Part shown: in pieces, positions 1 through 11,529 of the stretch
Layout of the letters: every line of letters begins with the position of its first letter
Position numbering within the stretch: the first letter of the stretch is position 1
Origin: Anthostomella pinea
Taxonomy: Eukaryota > Ascomycota > Sordariomycetes > Xylariales > Xylariaceae
Direction: 5' to 3'
DNA length: 64,000 bases
Assembly (NCBI GenBank): GCA_963556695.1
Contig: CAUWAG010000004.1
Location: 1,860,001-1,924,000, forward strand
Notes under the pieces: generated by a model
Database searches by the model: none
The model's input: the letters and a program-made list of their open reading frames with translations, nothing else
Told to the model about the DNA's origin: nothing
Made by a program: the position numbers and the translations under genes

Positions 1-1793
1 TAAACAGAAGCTGCAGCAGACGTTGATGATATTTGTTTCGGGACAACTGAGACACAATGGACACAATGGTACTGCTGACTCGATCCAAAAGTCGGACGGT
101 GGGGCCGGGATGATGGTTTCGGGCGAGGAAGTTGCAGGATCTTGAAATACCTGCGACTCGCACAATGAGGATCTGACTGCCAGATGCCCTCGAACGGCAG
201 AAAAGGAAGCAAGAGAGATAGGAGTCCAATCGAAGACAGCGAAACGGCGTAGATTACATACGTGATCCGTAGTGCCCGCCGCTAGAAGCCGGTTTTAGAC
301 AAAGCGCGAGCCTCATACCCACCAGCGCAGTCGCAAGGAGGGCCGATAATTGATGAATCATTGATCAACCGTGGTCTAGAATGTCCCAAGCCTAGACCAT
401 GTCGACGCCTCATTGGAGAGCCGTAGTGACGCCTTCAGCTTCGGCCTCTTGCGTGCTCTGGTAGTCTGGGTGGAACGCGGTCATCATGGATGTTTGCACA
501 TGCACTTGGGCAGACAGCATCTTGTGTTGCATGTGGGATGACTCGCATCGAATCTCTGCAGTTCAGGTCTCTGCAGGCGAATAATGTTGCAGTGTTGCAT
601 CGACGGCGACCCACATCTGCGATAATGCTGATCCTCCAGCGCGGGGTCGAGACTCACCAAGGGTCTTCATGTGCATACTCGTCGGTGTGCTTGCTGACCA
701 ATCTGTCTAGGGATTCGAAGCCATCGCAGCAAAGCGATGACTAGAGCAGATAACGTCCTTCGTTCGCTATTGGTGGTAGGCCACGAGATGGCTGTCCACG
801 CACCACCACGGGTGCGAAACGTAAGCCTGGATTGGTGGACAGAAACTCAATGGGTCAAGAAAAGTTCCGACTTCCAAAGCGAAAAGGAAAAGGACGGGCA
901 CTTGCGCACCCTGCCAAGACTCTCAGCAGCCTCCCATATTGGCGATGGATGATATCTACCAGATGTTGACTGCAAGGTCGGCAGCAGACACGGCAGTCTC
1001 TTGACCATTGGAACAATTCGATCAACGTGGATCCTGAGGTAGGCTCCTTTGATAAAGAAGAAGGGGTGGAAAGAGTTGTGTCGGATGCTAGCATGCCGTT
1101 CAGGCTCAGTCAGCTCAGGGAAACATGAACTTACAATCGCGCGATGTCTTTTGTATCACACTTCGTCTTGTCCTTCCCAAAATAGGTGTATCCATCTTCT
1201 GATGGTCAGGAGGACAGAATTCAGGCTGGCTGATTGGAATCGTGGAATCGTGGAATCGTGGGCAGCATTGGCAGATAAGATAAGGCAGACGTCGCACCTT
1301 CTTGGACACCGTAATCCCTGCTGGTGATGGCTGGAAGTCCTCAACTTGACTTCCGAAGCAGAGGCGGTGAAGCCATCCATCCTGCCATCTAGGTACAGGT
1401 CGCCTGCAAGCTCATTGGGAGAACTGCCATGATATAATGTAGAATGGGCGTCGGAGGGCGCTTGCAGTTCAAGATAATAATTTGAACTTTCAGGTTGCAC
1501 GTCGTAGCAGTGGGAGCGGGCACCAGCCACATGATCGACAGCGGGGAGTCGGGACCGTTTCAACTTCCCCACATCTTCCCATCTGTCTGTCTGTGCACCT
1601 TCCCCAAGCCACCGACCAACCACCTGTACCCACACCCAAGGCTGCAACACAGCGGACAACTTGAGTGATATTCCGACATTTACAAGAACGGGCCGCGAAG
1701 CCTTGCTACGAGGCATACTCTGCGACGTTCGCTTGCAGAGAACGAATAGCCTGAGGGATACCCTTCTCCGAGGTCATATTTACCAGAGTCACC
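1..1793. other. No supportable gene; 5' flank of the first membrane-protein gene
   Basis: I see no coding region with family resemblance or splice-consistent exons here. Short open frames occur on both strands but overlap each other and look random. A 9-bp unit reading ggaatcgtg is repeated three times near 1236-1262, and a short gacacaatg duplication lies near 51-70. The last few hundred bases are CT-rich and probably serve as promoter and 5' leader of the gene starting at 1794. Confidence 0.6.
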
Positions 1794-2823
1794 ATGACGC
1801 GCCAAATAGTGTACAGCGTCGCCCTCGGCGTCTTTTTCTGCAGTACGTCATCTCTCATATTTGTACCGTTTCACTGCACCACAGCGCACCGCCATTCGCC
1901 CCCTCACCTTAGGAATGCCCTCACTATATACACCGAGACTCGATAGATCTCAGAGTCGCGATGAGTCGAGCTTTGATCTGCAAGCGCAGATTGCGTTGTT
2001 TGCCGGCCTTTGCTGAACAGGTGGACTCCATGACCTCGAGCTTACCTACGAGAGAGGGCATCGTAAGACGGGGAAGAGGTAGCAAGAAACATACATGTTA
2101 TCATCACCCTCGCACACCAACATGACGCAAATCCACACAAGCTGACAAACCCCCCTTCGCACCCCAACAGCCACGGCAATGACAATAGCCTCGATCCTGA
2201 CGCCGCACTGGGTGTCGTACTCGGTGACGGCCGACAACACGGGGTCGACCTTCACCAAGCACATCGGTTTGCACACGAGCTGCTCGTCGGTCGACGAACC
2301 GTCCTGCCGGCCCTTCCCCACCGACGACGACTGCCGCGACGACAAGTTCTTCTGCTCCATGTGGCGCAGCAGCGGCTTCCTGCTGTCCTTCGCCACCATC
2401 GTCGAGCTCGCCACCCTCATCACCTTCCTCGTCGTCATGGCCGGCGGCAAGTACAAGCGCGAGATGGGCTGGAAGCTGATCGGCGGCTTCCTGATGGCCG
2501 ATGCTGTGGTGGAGTTTGCGAGCATGGGCATTGTGGTGAGTCTGTCTCAGTTCTGTTCACCTAGCTGAACGAACGGTCTGCGTTTCTTGTTGCGTCTGCG
2601 TACGGTGGCTAATTGCGGAAACACGAAACAGGCCTATCTCTTCGACAACGACTCCCAGTTCGCCATTCCCGGGTGGGAGCTCGACTGGTCCTTCGTCCTG
2701 TGTACCATCAGCGCCAGCGTGTCGGTCTTGATAGCAGCAAGTCTGGCCGCCTCGGCTTGGGTTCTGCCGCCCGAGGACGACTACGAATACCTCGACGATC
2801 CCGAAGATCCCTTCGATGCGTAA
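1794..2823 (+). CDS. Four-helix integral membrane protein of unknown function
   Basis: Three exons: 1794-1842, 2171-2535 and 2632-2823, giving 201 residues. The start sits in an accATG context. Donors are GTACGT and GTGAGT, and the acceptors follow CAACAG and AAACAG; all joins keep frame. Exon 1 supplies most of the first hydrophobic helix (about residues 3-27). A cysteine-rich outer loop follows, with Cys in the SCSSVD and SCRPFP stretches and further on. Helices 2 and 3 lie at about 76-97 and 107-128, helix 4 at about 150-175, and the C-terminal tail is acidic (EDDYEYLDDPED). The topology and Cys-rich first loop resemble tetraspan claudin/SUR7-like proteins, but I do not recognise a diagnostic motif, so the role stays unknown. 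The 328-nt first intron is long for this genome; an alternative exon inside it cannot be excluded. Confidence 0.75.
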
Positions 2824-3359
2824 ATCCGACCCGTACGCTGCTGAACTGGTGGACCATACATAGGAACGCCTTCTCAACGCACCTACAGAAGCATGAGCTG
2901 CTTTGATTCGGCTCACCTGAGTTACAATGCCGTCGAGCCCCCAAAATGCACCGAACTTTACGTGTTACCCGCGTTGTCTGGAGTGCTGGGACATCTTGCG
3001 ACTGCGTGTCGGGAGATACCATTTGATGAATTTTATCCAACATTCCCCTTCGCACACCGCAGTATATAGGGGATCGGCGTTTCTGGAGTCTCGGTTTCAG
3101 GGCTACATGATATGGCATTTTCTCGACGTTACATGTTATACTCGCATTGGCTTGTTTCTATTCATCTGACGATAATGGGGCCGATTACGGGACATGATAA
3201 TAGTAATCAAATATGCAGCGGTTTAGCTTCTTTTATTCAAACTCGGCCATGCATTCAGACCATCCTCACTCTGACATATGACTTCTGCTCCTGCTTCTGG
3301 GTATCAATCCTGACGTGATGCATCTACACTGGTGGTGATATGTGAATTGTTTCTTCGAC
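2824..3359. other. Intergenic, convergent 3' ends
   Basis: Lies between the 3' ends of two convergent genes and should hold both 3' UTRs and polyadenylation signals. No coding or RNA feature is evident. Confidence 0.6.
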
Positions 3360-4694
3360 TCATTCGTCTTCTTCGGAGTCAGACGACTCCGAAGATGAAG
3401 AGCTACTGGACGATGTATCCGCCTCATTCGCCGTGCCGGAGCCCGCTGCCGTCTTAGCTCCACCGTCCTTCTCCTCATCCTCCTCATCCTCCTCGTCTTC
3501 GGATGAGCTGCTGCTGTCGCTCGAGCTCGTGTCTGAATCACTTTCTGATTCCGACTCGGAGCTGGTCTCATCCTCGACAACCGCAGTCCTTGTCTTCTTC
3601 TTTCGCTTGACTCTTTGTTGTGAGCCGTCGTTAAGCTTGAGCCGTTTGTCCCCTTCGGCTACACCCGCCGCGTTTTGAGAGGAAGTATTCTCAGGTTGCC
3701 CACTACCGTTAGCCCCCTTTTCTGTAGATGTTGTCGTTGTCGTAGTAGTTGATGTCGTCTCAGTGTCGTCGCTATCAGACAGCTCATCCAGCACCATCTC
3801 CGTGCGCATGCGCTTGACCACGCGCCGCTGCATCTCCATGTCGGTAGTGCGCAGGACGTAGTCGACCTCGTCGAAGCGGCGCTTCTCGGGCGTCCGGGTT
3901 TGGCTTAGGAACGACTGCACGACGTCCTCATACTCCTTCTGCTTGCGCTCGGCCATCTCCTTTTGGTTGTTGTTAGAGTTCTTCACGGCCTCGAAGCCCG
4001 CGCTGCCCTGCTCCATGTCCTGCGCCTTGATCCCGCTGGCGACCTGCCGCAGCCGCGTCCGCACGCCCCCCTGCAGGCCCCGGATGTAAGCGTAGAAGAC
4101 GCCGATGTCGACGGCTGGGATCGTCGTCTCGTCCGTCGCGAACACCTGCTCCAGCAGCCGCGTCTGGTGGTTCTTGTTGAACTTCCAGCCGTCGCGCGCC
4201 GCGTGCCACTGCCGCAGGTACGCGAGCGCCGGCTCCAGGTTGACGGGAGCTTTCCGGACTGGTTTCGGCGGTGCGGGGGTCGTGGTCGAGGCGGACTTCT
4301 TGCTCGCGGGCTGCTGCTTCTTCTTGTTTGGTACGGGCGTCTTTGGGGCGGGAGACTTCGCCTGGGACTCGGTGGCTTCGGCCGTAAACGAGACGTTCTT
4401 CTTCAGCGCTTGGGGGGTGCGGTCCCACGAGTTGTTGTCCTGCTTGGCCCTCTTGTTCGGTTGTTGCTCTACTGCGGGCGAGCCGAAGGATTTCCTCTTC
4501 GCATTGAAGTTGGTGTTGGGCACCGAAGGTGAGACAGCGGCGGCGGTAGCAGCATCAGCACCGTTGGTATTTGTAGAAGTAGGCAGGCCTTGTTGCTCGT
4601 CGGATGCAGGTTTGAGCTTGAGACCCAATCGCTTCCAGGCCGGGACTCGCTGCGCTGGCGCGTTCCCAGTGGACGAGAGGATGGAAGACGACAT
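3360..4694 (-). CDS. WKF-domain (C7orf50-like) nuclear/nucleolar protein
   Basis: Single exon, 444 residues, starting at the ATG at 4694. An upstream open frame continues to about 5159, but this is the first Met that gives an ordinary N-terminus (MSSSILSS). Residues about 1-145 are basic, Ser/Thr/Pro-rich and probably disordered. The conserved core lies at about 150-215 and contains the diagnostic Trp-Lys-Phe at 170-172 (GWKFNKNHQ), then LLEQVFATD and YIRGLQGGVR. This matches the WKF domain of human C7orf50 and its fungal relatives, which are nucleolar proteins of poorly defined role in ribosome biogenesis. The C-terminal 150 residues are a highly acidic Ser/Asp/Glu tail ending in SSDSEEDE, typical of nucleolar factors. 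Family assignment is by motif; cellular role is inference. Confidence 0.82.
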   Translation of the reverse strand: MSSSILSSTGNAPAQRVPAWKRLGLKLKPASDEQQGLPTSTNTNGADAATAAAVSPSVPNTNFNAKRKSFGSPAVEQQPNKRAKQDNNSWDRTPQALKKNVSFTAEATESQAKSPAPKTPVPNKKKQQPASKKSASTTTPAPPKPVRKAPVNLEPALAYLRQWHAARDGWKFNKNHQTRLLEQVFATDETTIPAVDIGVFYAYIRGLQGGVRTRLRQVASGIKAQDMEQGSAGFEAVKNSNNNQKEMAERKQKEYEDVVQSFLSQTRTPEKRRFDEVDYVLRTTDMEMQRRVVKRMRTEMVLDELSDSDDTETTSTTTTTTTSTEKGANGSGQPENTSSQNAAGVAEGDKRLKLNDGSQQRVKRKKKTRTAVVEDETSSESESESDSDTSSSDSSSSSEDEEDEEDEEKDGGAKTAAGSGTANEADTSSSSSSSSESSDSEEDE

Positions 4695-5666
4695 TGTGCG
4701 AAGGACTCGATCGGGGCGAATCGGGGGATAGTGAGGGAATGGGTGTGGGAATGCAGAAAATATGCACGATGGCTTTTTTTTGGCTCCTCGCTTGATTGCT
4801 TTGCGGTGCGACCACTTGCGGGCGGTCGATCGATTTGCTACGTGGGCGTTGGCGGGCTCCACGTTGCGTGCCGTGCGTCTGTCTTGTCGGTCGCCCTTTG
4901 GCTTGACGTGTCTCGGACCTCGCAGTGTGTTATATTGGAGGAGAGATGTGCGAGACCAATGGACACAATCGTGGCAGCACGCTGTACAAGCTCCTGTACT
5001 GTAGGGTGAACTCGCGGGTGAAGCCGCCGCCAATGAATTTTCTATGAGGCAGCTCTTCTGATAAGGAGATAAGGAGATTGCAGCCACATCTATCTGAGGC
5101 GTAATCGATACCAGTATGGTACCTAGAACAGTCCGTGCTTCGTCCATCGTCATGTTCAAACATCTTCCAAGTTGTCTTGTCTTGTTGTCTTTACATTGAT
5201 ACGTACTGGTATGTCACTCTCAAATTCATCCCGTCGGCAGTACTTGGCGTTTCTTGAGTATGTCAAGAACACCCGTCTAACGGTGATAGCAACGCGGTAC
5301 CTTTGACAGAGTCTGGTGTCTGGTGTCACCCAGCAAGTAACCCGACCTCACATGAGGCCTGACTGGCTATGCTGCTGGCCTGGCCATGCAGTATGGCGTG
5401 GATGTTACCCTGCCCGGCCTCCGGGCTGCCTCGTCACCCCCGCGTTTCCTTGACCGAAAGCCAGCCGCGATCCCTCATTTGAGAAACTCTCAAATTTTCT
5501 GCGTTGTCTCGTCAGGATGATTTTCCCTAGTCTCAAGACAATCGACCGCTTCATCGTATAGCCAACTATCACTCAAGGCGTCAGCCCTTCTCGCTGTTCC
5601 GTTTCCATCGGATGTCCAGTCGGCTGAGGCCAGCCAGACAGGCCGCCTACCAAATCCTCAGTAGAT
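4695..5666. other. Intergenic between divergent genes
   Basis: A divergent promoter region shared by the WKF gene (leftward) and the STAND pseudogene (rightward). No coding feature or clear core promoter box can be supported. Confidence 0.5.
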
Positions 5667-8600
5667 ATGGATCCTGTTTCGGCAATCGGTCTTGTGTCCT
5701 CGATCATCACAATTGTCGATACTAGCTGTGAAGCCGTTCAGTTGTACCGCGAGATCAGGGAAACGGGGAGTATCCGGGCGAATAAAGATCGAGAGGACAT
5801 CGCAAGATGGCTCGGAAACGGTGCAGATGCTCTGGCGGCCCGCATCCGCAGCACAGCTGAGCCGGTGTCGTCTGAGAACCGTGAATTCCTCCAGATATCT
5901 GAGGCCTGTTGTGACACGGCGAAGGCCCTGAGCAAGGAGATTCATCGCCTTCAAGATACCAAGAAACCGGCAGTGCTCAAGCTTGCAGCGTCAATCTGGA
6001 GTAGCAGAAAGATCGCAAAGATTGAAAGCCAACTCGAACACTACTCGAACGTACTCGACTCCACCATCCTTCGAAGACTGGACTCAGAATCTGTGATGCA
6101 GCTGCATAACTTCGAGGACCTCAATTTGAAGACTCAGCAGCTGTCCATTGCCGTTTCCACCGGCTTTCAAACGGTGGACCAATTACGGCCGAAGCTTCTG
6201 GCAGACATGGAGAATGCTACTCAGATCATCACCAAGCACCAGGAAGATCAAGCTCAACAAATGCGAGACGTGTTCATTCGGCAGGAGGTACAGAACCGGG
6301 CGATTGCAGCTCGCGAGAGCAACATCAAATCACTCCTTGGAAGCCTTTTCTTCGCCGAAATATTTGCCCGCGAAGAAGTGATTGCAGAGCCAGATGAGAC
6401 ATCTTGCAGCTTCATTTTCTCTGCCAAATGGGATGACAAACGCCACCGTATCGACGAAACAGGAGCATCCCTCTTCGCCGACTGGCTTCAGAGCAGTCAA
6501 AGCTTGTTCTGGCTCACTGGCAAGGCCGGCACTGGAAAGAGCGTGATCATGAAGTATGTCCATGCTCACAAGACGACTTTGGAGAATCTCACGCTCTGGG
6601 CTAGCCAGTCTTCTGCTAGCCAGTCTTCTAGAACGGGCCTGACGACGTCTGATGTGATTATACTTCGCCATTTTTTCTGGAAGCCCGGTTCCGATCTCCA
6701 ACGCTCCCCGAAGGGGTTTCTTCAATCGTTACTATGGCCACTCTTGAAAAAGTCCACACGTATCCTGGGATGCCGTACTGAAATCGACGCACTCCCCTCT
6801 CTTTGATCTCACTCAACTTCATACGTGGACGTTGTCGCGACTGAAGAACACGTTTGAGTGGGTTCTGGCCAATCTACGCAATAACGCTTACATATGTGTC
6901 TTCATCGACGCCCTTGATGAATGTGTCGACGAAGGTGACCATTTATTGGGCTTGATAGATGACCTTCAGCAATCACCCAATGTCAAAGTGTGTGTGTCCA
7001 GTCGACCTGAGGAGGTCAGTATCGAGTACGGGAAAATGCCATCACTCCGGTTGCAGGATATCAACCGGAACGCAATACTTCGTGTAGCTGAAAGCAGGCT
7101 ACGTCCCCTCTTGGTGAAGTATATCGCCATGGAACGCGAGAAAGCCCCAGACTTCCCATCATAATTGCCATTCGGGATAGGTCAGAAGGTGTTTTCTTGT
7201 GGGCGGAGTTGGTTATCAGGGAGATCAAGAAGCCAATACAGGTTGGGGAAAACCTTCAAGAGATTCTCCGCATCATCAGAGGAAACTCCCAAAGATATTG
7301 CCAACCTGTTTCAGCACATGATCGACAAGATAGATCCTCGCTACGCAGACGAAATGCGCCAGTATTTTGCTATTCTCTCCATCTGCGAGCATGCCAGTTT
7401 GCTATCGTCGAACCTGCTATTCTTGGCATTTGTCAATGGGGATGTTTGGGACCATGTCCGTTCGGAGGATTGGGAGTATTTCACCAGTGCGGCCTTCTTG
7501 TCAACATGTGAAAGCGTCCAATCGCGCATAGAAGTTTGTGCGGGCGGGCTTATGGAAATATCTGCGCGATTCTCCTGGCCGATAGAGCCGAGAGGCGGAG
7601 ACGAGTGCATACTCAAGCAGGCATCTCATGGAGATGCTGATGCCCCTCTATTGCGCTTTTGTCGCCAAGTCAAATTTGTTCACCGCTGCTCCGTTGGCGA
7701 ACTTCTTTGCGTCGGCGATGGTCGAAACTTCAGCGGCTCCGGCGCAAAGGAATGTCAGCAACTGAGCCTCGGGGCATGCATCCGCGGCATTCAGGGCTTT
7801 ATAGGACTTTTGCCAACATTACCGTGTCACAGAATCTCGACGCCTCGCGTGTATGACTTATTCGACAGTTTACAAGCGTTGCTCCTCCTATTAGAACCAG
7901 TGGCCCAGCTGGAAACAGTAGTGGACTCTGTGTCACGAATCTATACGATGTGCGAGTTCACGAGTAAAAGATGGCAATCTATTCCGTACCACTCCCGGAG
8001 AGGGTGGGTGACATCATTCCCAGAGGGCTGGTATATTGAACAACGGCCCGCGCAATCATCGTTTTCACACATTCCCTTCTTTCCCAAAAAGACGTATTGA
8101 AGTCTTCAACCAGCCCTGCTTCGCCGCAATTCGGGAGCTTGAATTTTACCTCGCCCATTGGATATCCTCGTCCAGGCCATCAAAGCAACAGCTCAGTGAA
8201 GCTTTGTGGTATGCAAGTATCTTTCAAAAAGAGCAAGACTTTGCGCGTCAGTCTCGCTGCTTATCTACGCTTGTGATGGCTGGGGCAGACCCAAATCACC
8301 CGCTCCGCAAAATACGGTTGGACATATTAGAAGACAACTCTTGGCCGGTGGGGTTTGCCAGCGACATATCGCCTTGGACATTGTTTCTTTCGGAATTTGA
8401 TCCGGATAAATATCGAAGCCACACTGCGCGCATATTCATTGAGGGCGGTGCTTCGGCCAACAGCACTAGCCTAACGGCCTGCTTCGGCTGGGCTGAGAAT
8501 TCCGGATGGGGCCTTAGCATCCAATTCCTCTTCGAAGCTTCCCCCTTGTCCATTGTGAAGCAAGCGACTTTGTGTAACTAATTTTTCTGGGAGATGATGA

Positions 8601-9171
8601 GAGGGCACGGAGATATCGTGAAGGTCTACGGAAGCTTACACGTGAACTCACGAATCGTGGTGCAGTGGAGTATTTACGGATCCGGGGCGCCACGATGGAT
8701 TATTCGTGGGACAACGAGGCCAGGAACAACAAGGCCAAGAAGGCCAGCCATGGCGCGTCTGAGGAGGCTTCAGTGGACGAAAACACTAAGGAAATTATCC
8801 ATTCGCTGCGATCGGATTTTCCTCCAGTCGAACGTCTCTCGTGGCCATACTCCTCTGGAAAGAGACTTGAAACCCTGTCCCCCTATTCCTAGGCCGAACC
8901 ACATTGCCGTCTGCACATCTACAACGAGGAAGATTCTCTCAGATTCCACAGCCTCCTCGTCAAGCACTCTCCGAAGTTTCCAGCGGACCTGGATAAAGGA
9001 GGTACTCTGGAGGAGGCGTTCAAGGATCCGGAGGTTATGCGTTTGCTAGTGTCAAGCCCAGTGAGACGGAAAGGGCAATTCCCATACCGCTGTGGTTCGA
9101 TAACAACCGCGAGGCCCAGTATTCAAAGGGACACGGAGCAGATGAACACGAGCTACAGTCACCCCACATAA
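5667..9171 (+). pseudogene. Decayed NACHT/STAND (NLR-like) NTPase gene
   Basis: The 5' 380 codons are open. They encode the start typical of fungal STAND proteins (MDPVSAIGLVSSIITIVD), a helical N-terminal domain, then the Walker A loop GKAGTGKS near 6522-6545. The frame breaks near 6790-6806. The next frame continues with Walker B (FIDALDEC, about 6901-6924) and the sensor motif VSSRPEE, then breaks again at 7162. Further shifts occur near 7270-7290 and around 7640-7700, stops litter 7740-8030, and homologous sequence resumes at about 8090-8581 with ankyrin-like helices (VMAGADPNHP, IFIEGGASA). A last frame, 8665-9171, is interrupted only by a TAG at 8890. With at least six lesions it cannot make a full protein, although the N-terminal piece could. 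In fungi such genes act in self/non-self recognition and programmed cell death. Confidence 0.85.
6600..6629 (+). repeat. 15-bp perfect tandem duplication in the STAND pseudogene
   Basis: GCTAGCCAGTCTTCT occurs twice in a row, coding ASQSS twice, about 55 nt downstream of the Walker A codons. It keeps frame, so it is an in-frame insertion and not one of the inactivating lesions. Confidence 0.9.
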
Positions 9172-9224
9172 GTCTTCGTACGGCGTACCTCAATCAACTC
9201 TTGGATATCAATGCTATATCTATG

Positions 9225-9308
9225 TTAATGGGATAAGCACGCTGGAATAAGCAGCTCTGACCCAAGAGGTCACCTCTGATGCCTATTCCAGCGTGCTTAT
9301 CCCATTTA
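9225..9308. repeat. 84-nt nested inverted repeat (possible MITE or foldback remnant)
   Basis: Arms 9225-9252 and 9281-9308 are reverse complements over 28 nt with two mismatches; the core is GGGATAAGCACGCTGGAATA. The 28-nt spacer holds a second perfect hairpin, AGAGGT-c-ACCTCT, at 9265-9277. I see no clear target-site duplication. It lies between the ruined STAND gene and an AT-rich transposon island, so a miniature transposable element is plausible. Confidence 0.7.
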
Positions 9309-9559
9309 TAATAGACGCACCTTTCGCTTGGTGAATTAGGGTGTACGGAGACTTATGAGGGTTCAGTGTACCTCCTAGAGGGGCTTTTGTAACCATGTGG
9401 GCGCTCAGGCAGTTGGCAGCATCCTGGGTTGGCAGCGGGAAAAGCAGCAATTTGGTGGTGATTGAAGACTTACCACCTGGAACAAGCGCTTAGTTAGTCT
9501 CGGTAGTCTTACAGATTGTTTTTCTGGCAGCTTAGAGGTCTTCCGATTTTTCGATCTAC

Positions 9560-11130
9560 CTCACGACAAGACACTGTACGATTAATACCTGCTTAAACTT
9601 GCTGAAAAGACATTGTATAGGTATATACAGGTATGTCTGGCTATATTTCAGATTTGACTTCATGCTTATCCGTACCTTTCAGACTTCGTGTTCCCAAACT
9701 AGCAGATTAAGATGCTATTGATGTTATAAAATGAATTCAGGCTTTATTACAACCTTAAGTAAATAAATAAATAAAATTTAATAGCTTATAGCTAAATTTT
9801 ATTCAATGTTTTTCTTTAAGTTTTAACGTTATTAGTAAAATTTTCGTTTTTATCTGATGGATTACGAAAGCCTTATATAAGGACGGATTTTTATACGAAA
9901 ATCTTACAAAGATTTTCTTTACGTATAATATATAGCTATATTAATTAAATAGCTCTTATTATATATAGCGACGTTAATTAGTAATTGACGGTTTATTAAA
10001 AGTAAATAAAAACTTTAATAATAGTATCGATTATAACGTTTTAATATTACGATAATTTCGAGGAATATTTCCGATAAAACCTAGGGGTAGTTAAAAATTA
10101 CGTAAGCAGCACTATCATTATACGGCTTACTTTTGACAAAAAGATATAATTACTTTAACTCGATTTTTAAAGCTTATTTATGTTACGAACCAACAAATAC
10201 CACGGCGTGTTGGAGGGCCAAGGGGAGTACACCAAGAACCAATGGAATCAGAAGCCGGGAACGGAACAATGGGTATTACGGATTACATAACAAAAGGTCA
10301 CGTGACGTATCACTGGACACAAAGTGAGCCTGCAAGGATCACTGGATCAAAGAGTGAGCCAGTGAGCATCACTTTGGGACAAGGTGATCCTACTCCATCA
10401 GTAAGAGGAAGATTAGATATATAAGGACATACATTTCCCAGCTAGATAGATAGACAGTCTTTACCTCAGTAATCAATCCAAGCATCTTAGCCAACCCTAA
10501 GATAGGAGAAATCTCCTGACGACTCGACTATGCAGTGAACCCAGTTCAGACCAAGCCCCAGTATCTGAGTGTCTTGTAGTTGACAGAAGCCTCTATCGTC
10601 TTTTGTGTTGACTTACCTCAGAACATAAACCATATAGAAACCTTTAGCCTTATATGTTAGACGGCTCGTCACAATTTATCTATATACCAATTTAAATTAA
10701 AGCTTTATTTAAATATATTATAATAATAAAATAAAAGCAGCCGCGATAATATAAAGGATTTTATTGACATAACTTATACGCGTATATAGCGGTTAATGTT
10801 TATATTCCATGTCGTAAAAAATAACCTAAACGGCAAGACCTAATTGGTAATAAAGGCTCGGAAGCTCGGAAGGCGTAACGTAACGGCAATCACGCAATAG
10901 CAGGGAATAAAAGCCGTAGCGAAAAGATAGATCAAACTAAACGGTAATCCGTATGCCATTAGGTTATATCAATTAAAGATTACTAATAAATCAATGGTAT
11001 TAACGTATATTTAATGTCCGTACCTGTCAGAACCCTCCCCTGTCTAGGTCAGGCTGTCAGATTTGAGAGACTGCCTTACGCGAGCGTACTATAGTTTCTA
11101 TGTAACCGTCATTTCAGTGTTGCATATTAG
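9560..11130. repeat. AT-rich island 1 (probable RIP-degraded repeat)
   Basis: Base composition drops abruptly: 9720-10180 and 10674-11000 are long runs of A/T with TTAATA, TATAA and ATAAAT words and almost no open frame. The flanks have ordinary, GC-rich composition. This is the appearance of transposon sequence destroyed by repeat-induced point mutation (C to T, mainly at CpA). No element can be identified in it. A solo LTR of normal composition is inserted inside. Confidence 0.75.
10181..10673. mobile_element. Solo LTR of an LTR retrotransposon
   Basis: The 493-bp segment starts TGTTACGAACC and ends GGCTCGTCACA. These ends form an 11-bp terminal inverted repeat with two mismatches and give the canonical TG...CA boundary. 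It is flanked on both sides by the same 5 bp, ATTTA (10176-10180 and 10674-10678), a target-site duplication. No primer-binding site, gag or pol sequence is present, so the internal part was lost, presumably by LTR-LTR recombination. Its composition is clearly less AT-rich than the surrounding island. The superfamily (Copia or Gypsy) cannot be told. Confidence 0.88.
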
Positions 11131-11529
11131 AGAATAGGTAAAGCCTTTATATATTGGTATGGCTCAGATGATGGGTACATAGGTAGACCGTCTCAAATGG
11201 TTCGAAGGCTCCGGTCCGTAGCAGTCAAGGTGCTGCGTGCAAGCAGACATCCGCACTAGTCCCAAACGGAAGTAGCGGATGGCAAGGGTGGCCCAAGCTC
11301 GAACCTCGCAGGCAGCTCAACCGCGTCAACAGCTCAGCTTTCGGGTGCGAGGCTGCAAGCAAGCTCCGGCCCTTCAAACAACACCCATACTTGATTGCGC
11401 TGACATCCTCACCTCGACGACCCCACGATCCGCTCATCTACTCGTCTCTGGAGACTATATCTGACTGCCGGCTTCCCTTCTGACTACACGACCTGACCTG
11501 CTCTCCGCTATTTGCGAGCATTTGTCACC

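Noticed and set aside
1156..1716. 186-codon antisense frame
   Set aside because: No Met context, domain or splice-consistent extension; overlaps several sense frames.
4695..5159. Upstream extension of the WKF gene to 599 residues
   Set aside because: The extension has unrelated composition, begins beyond the natural MSSSILSS start and would run through the probable promoter.
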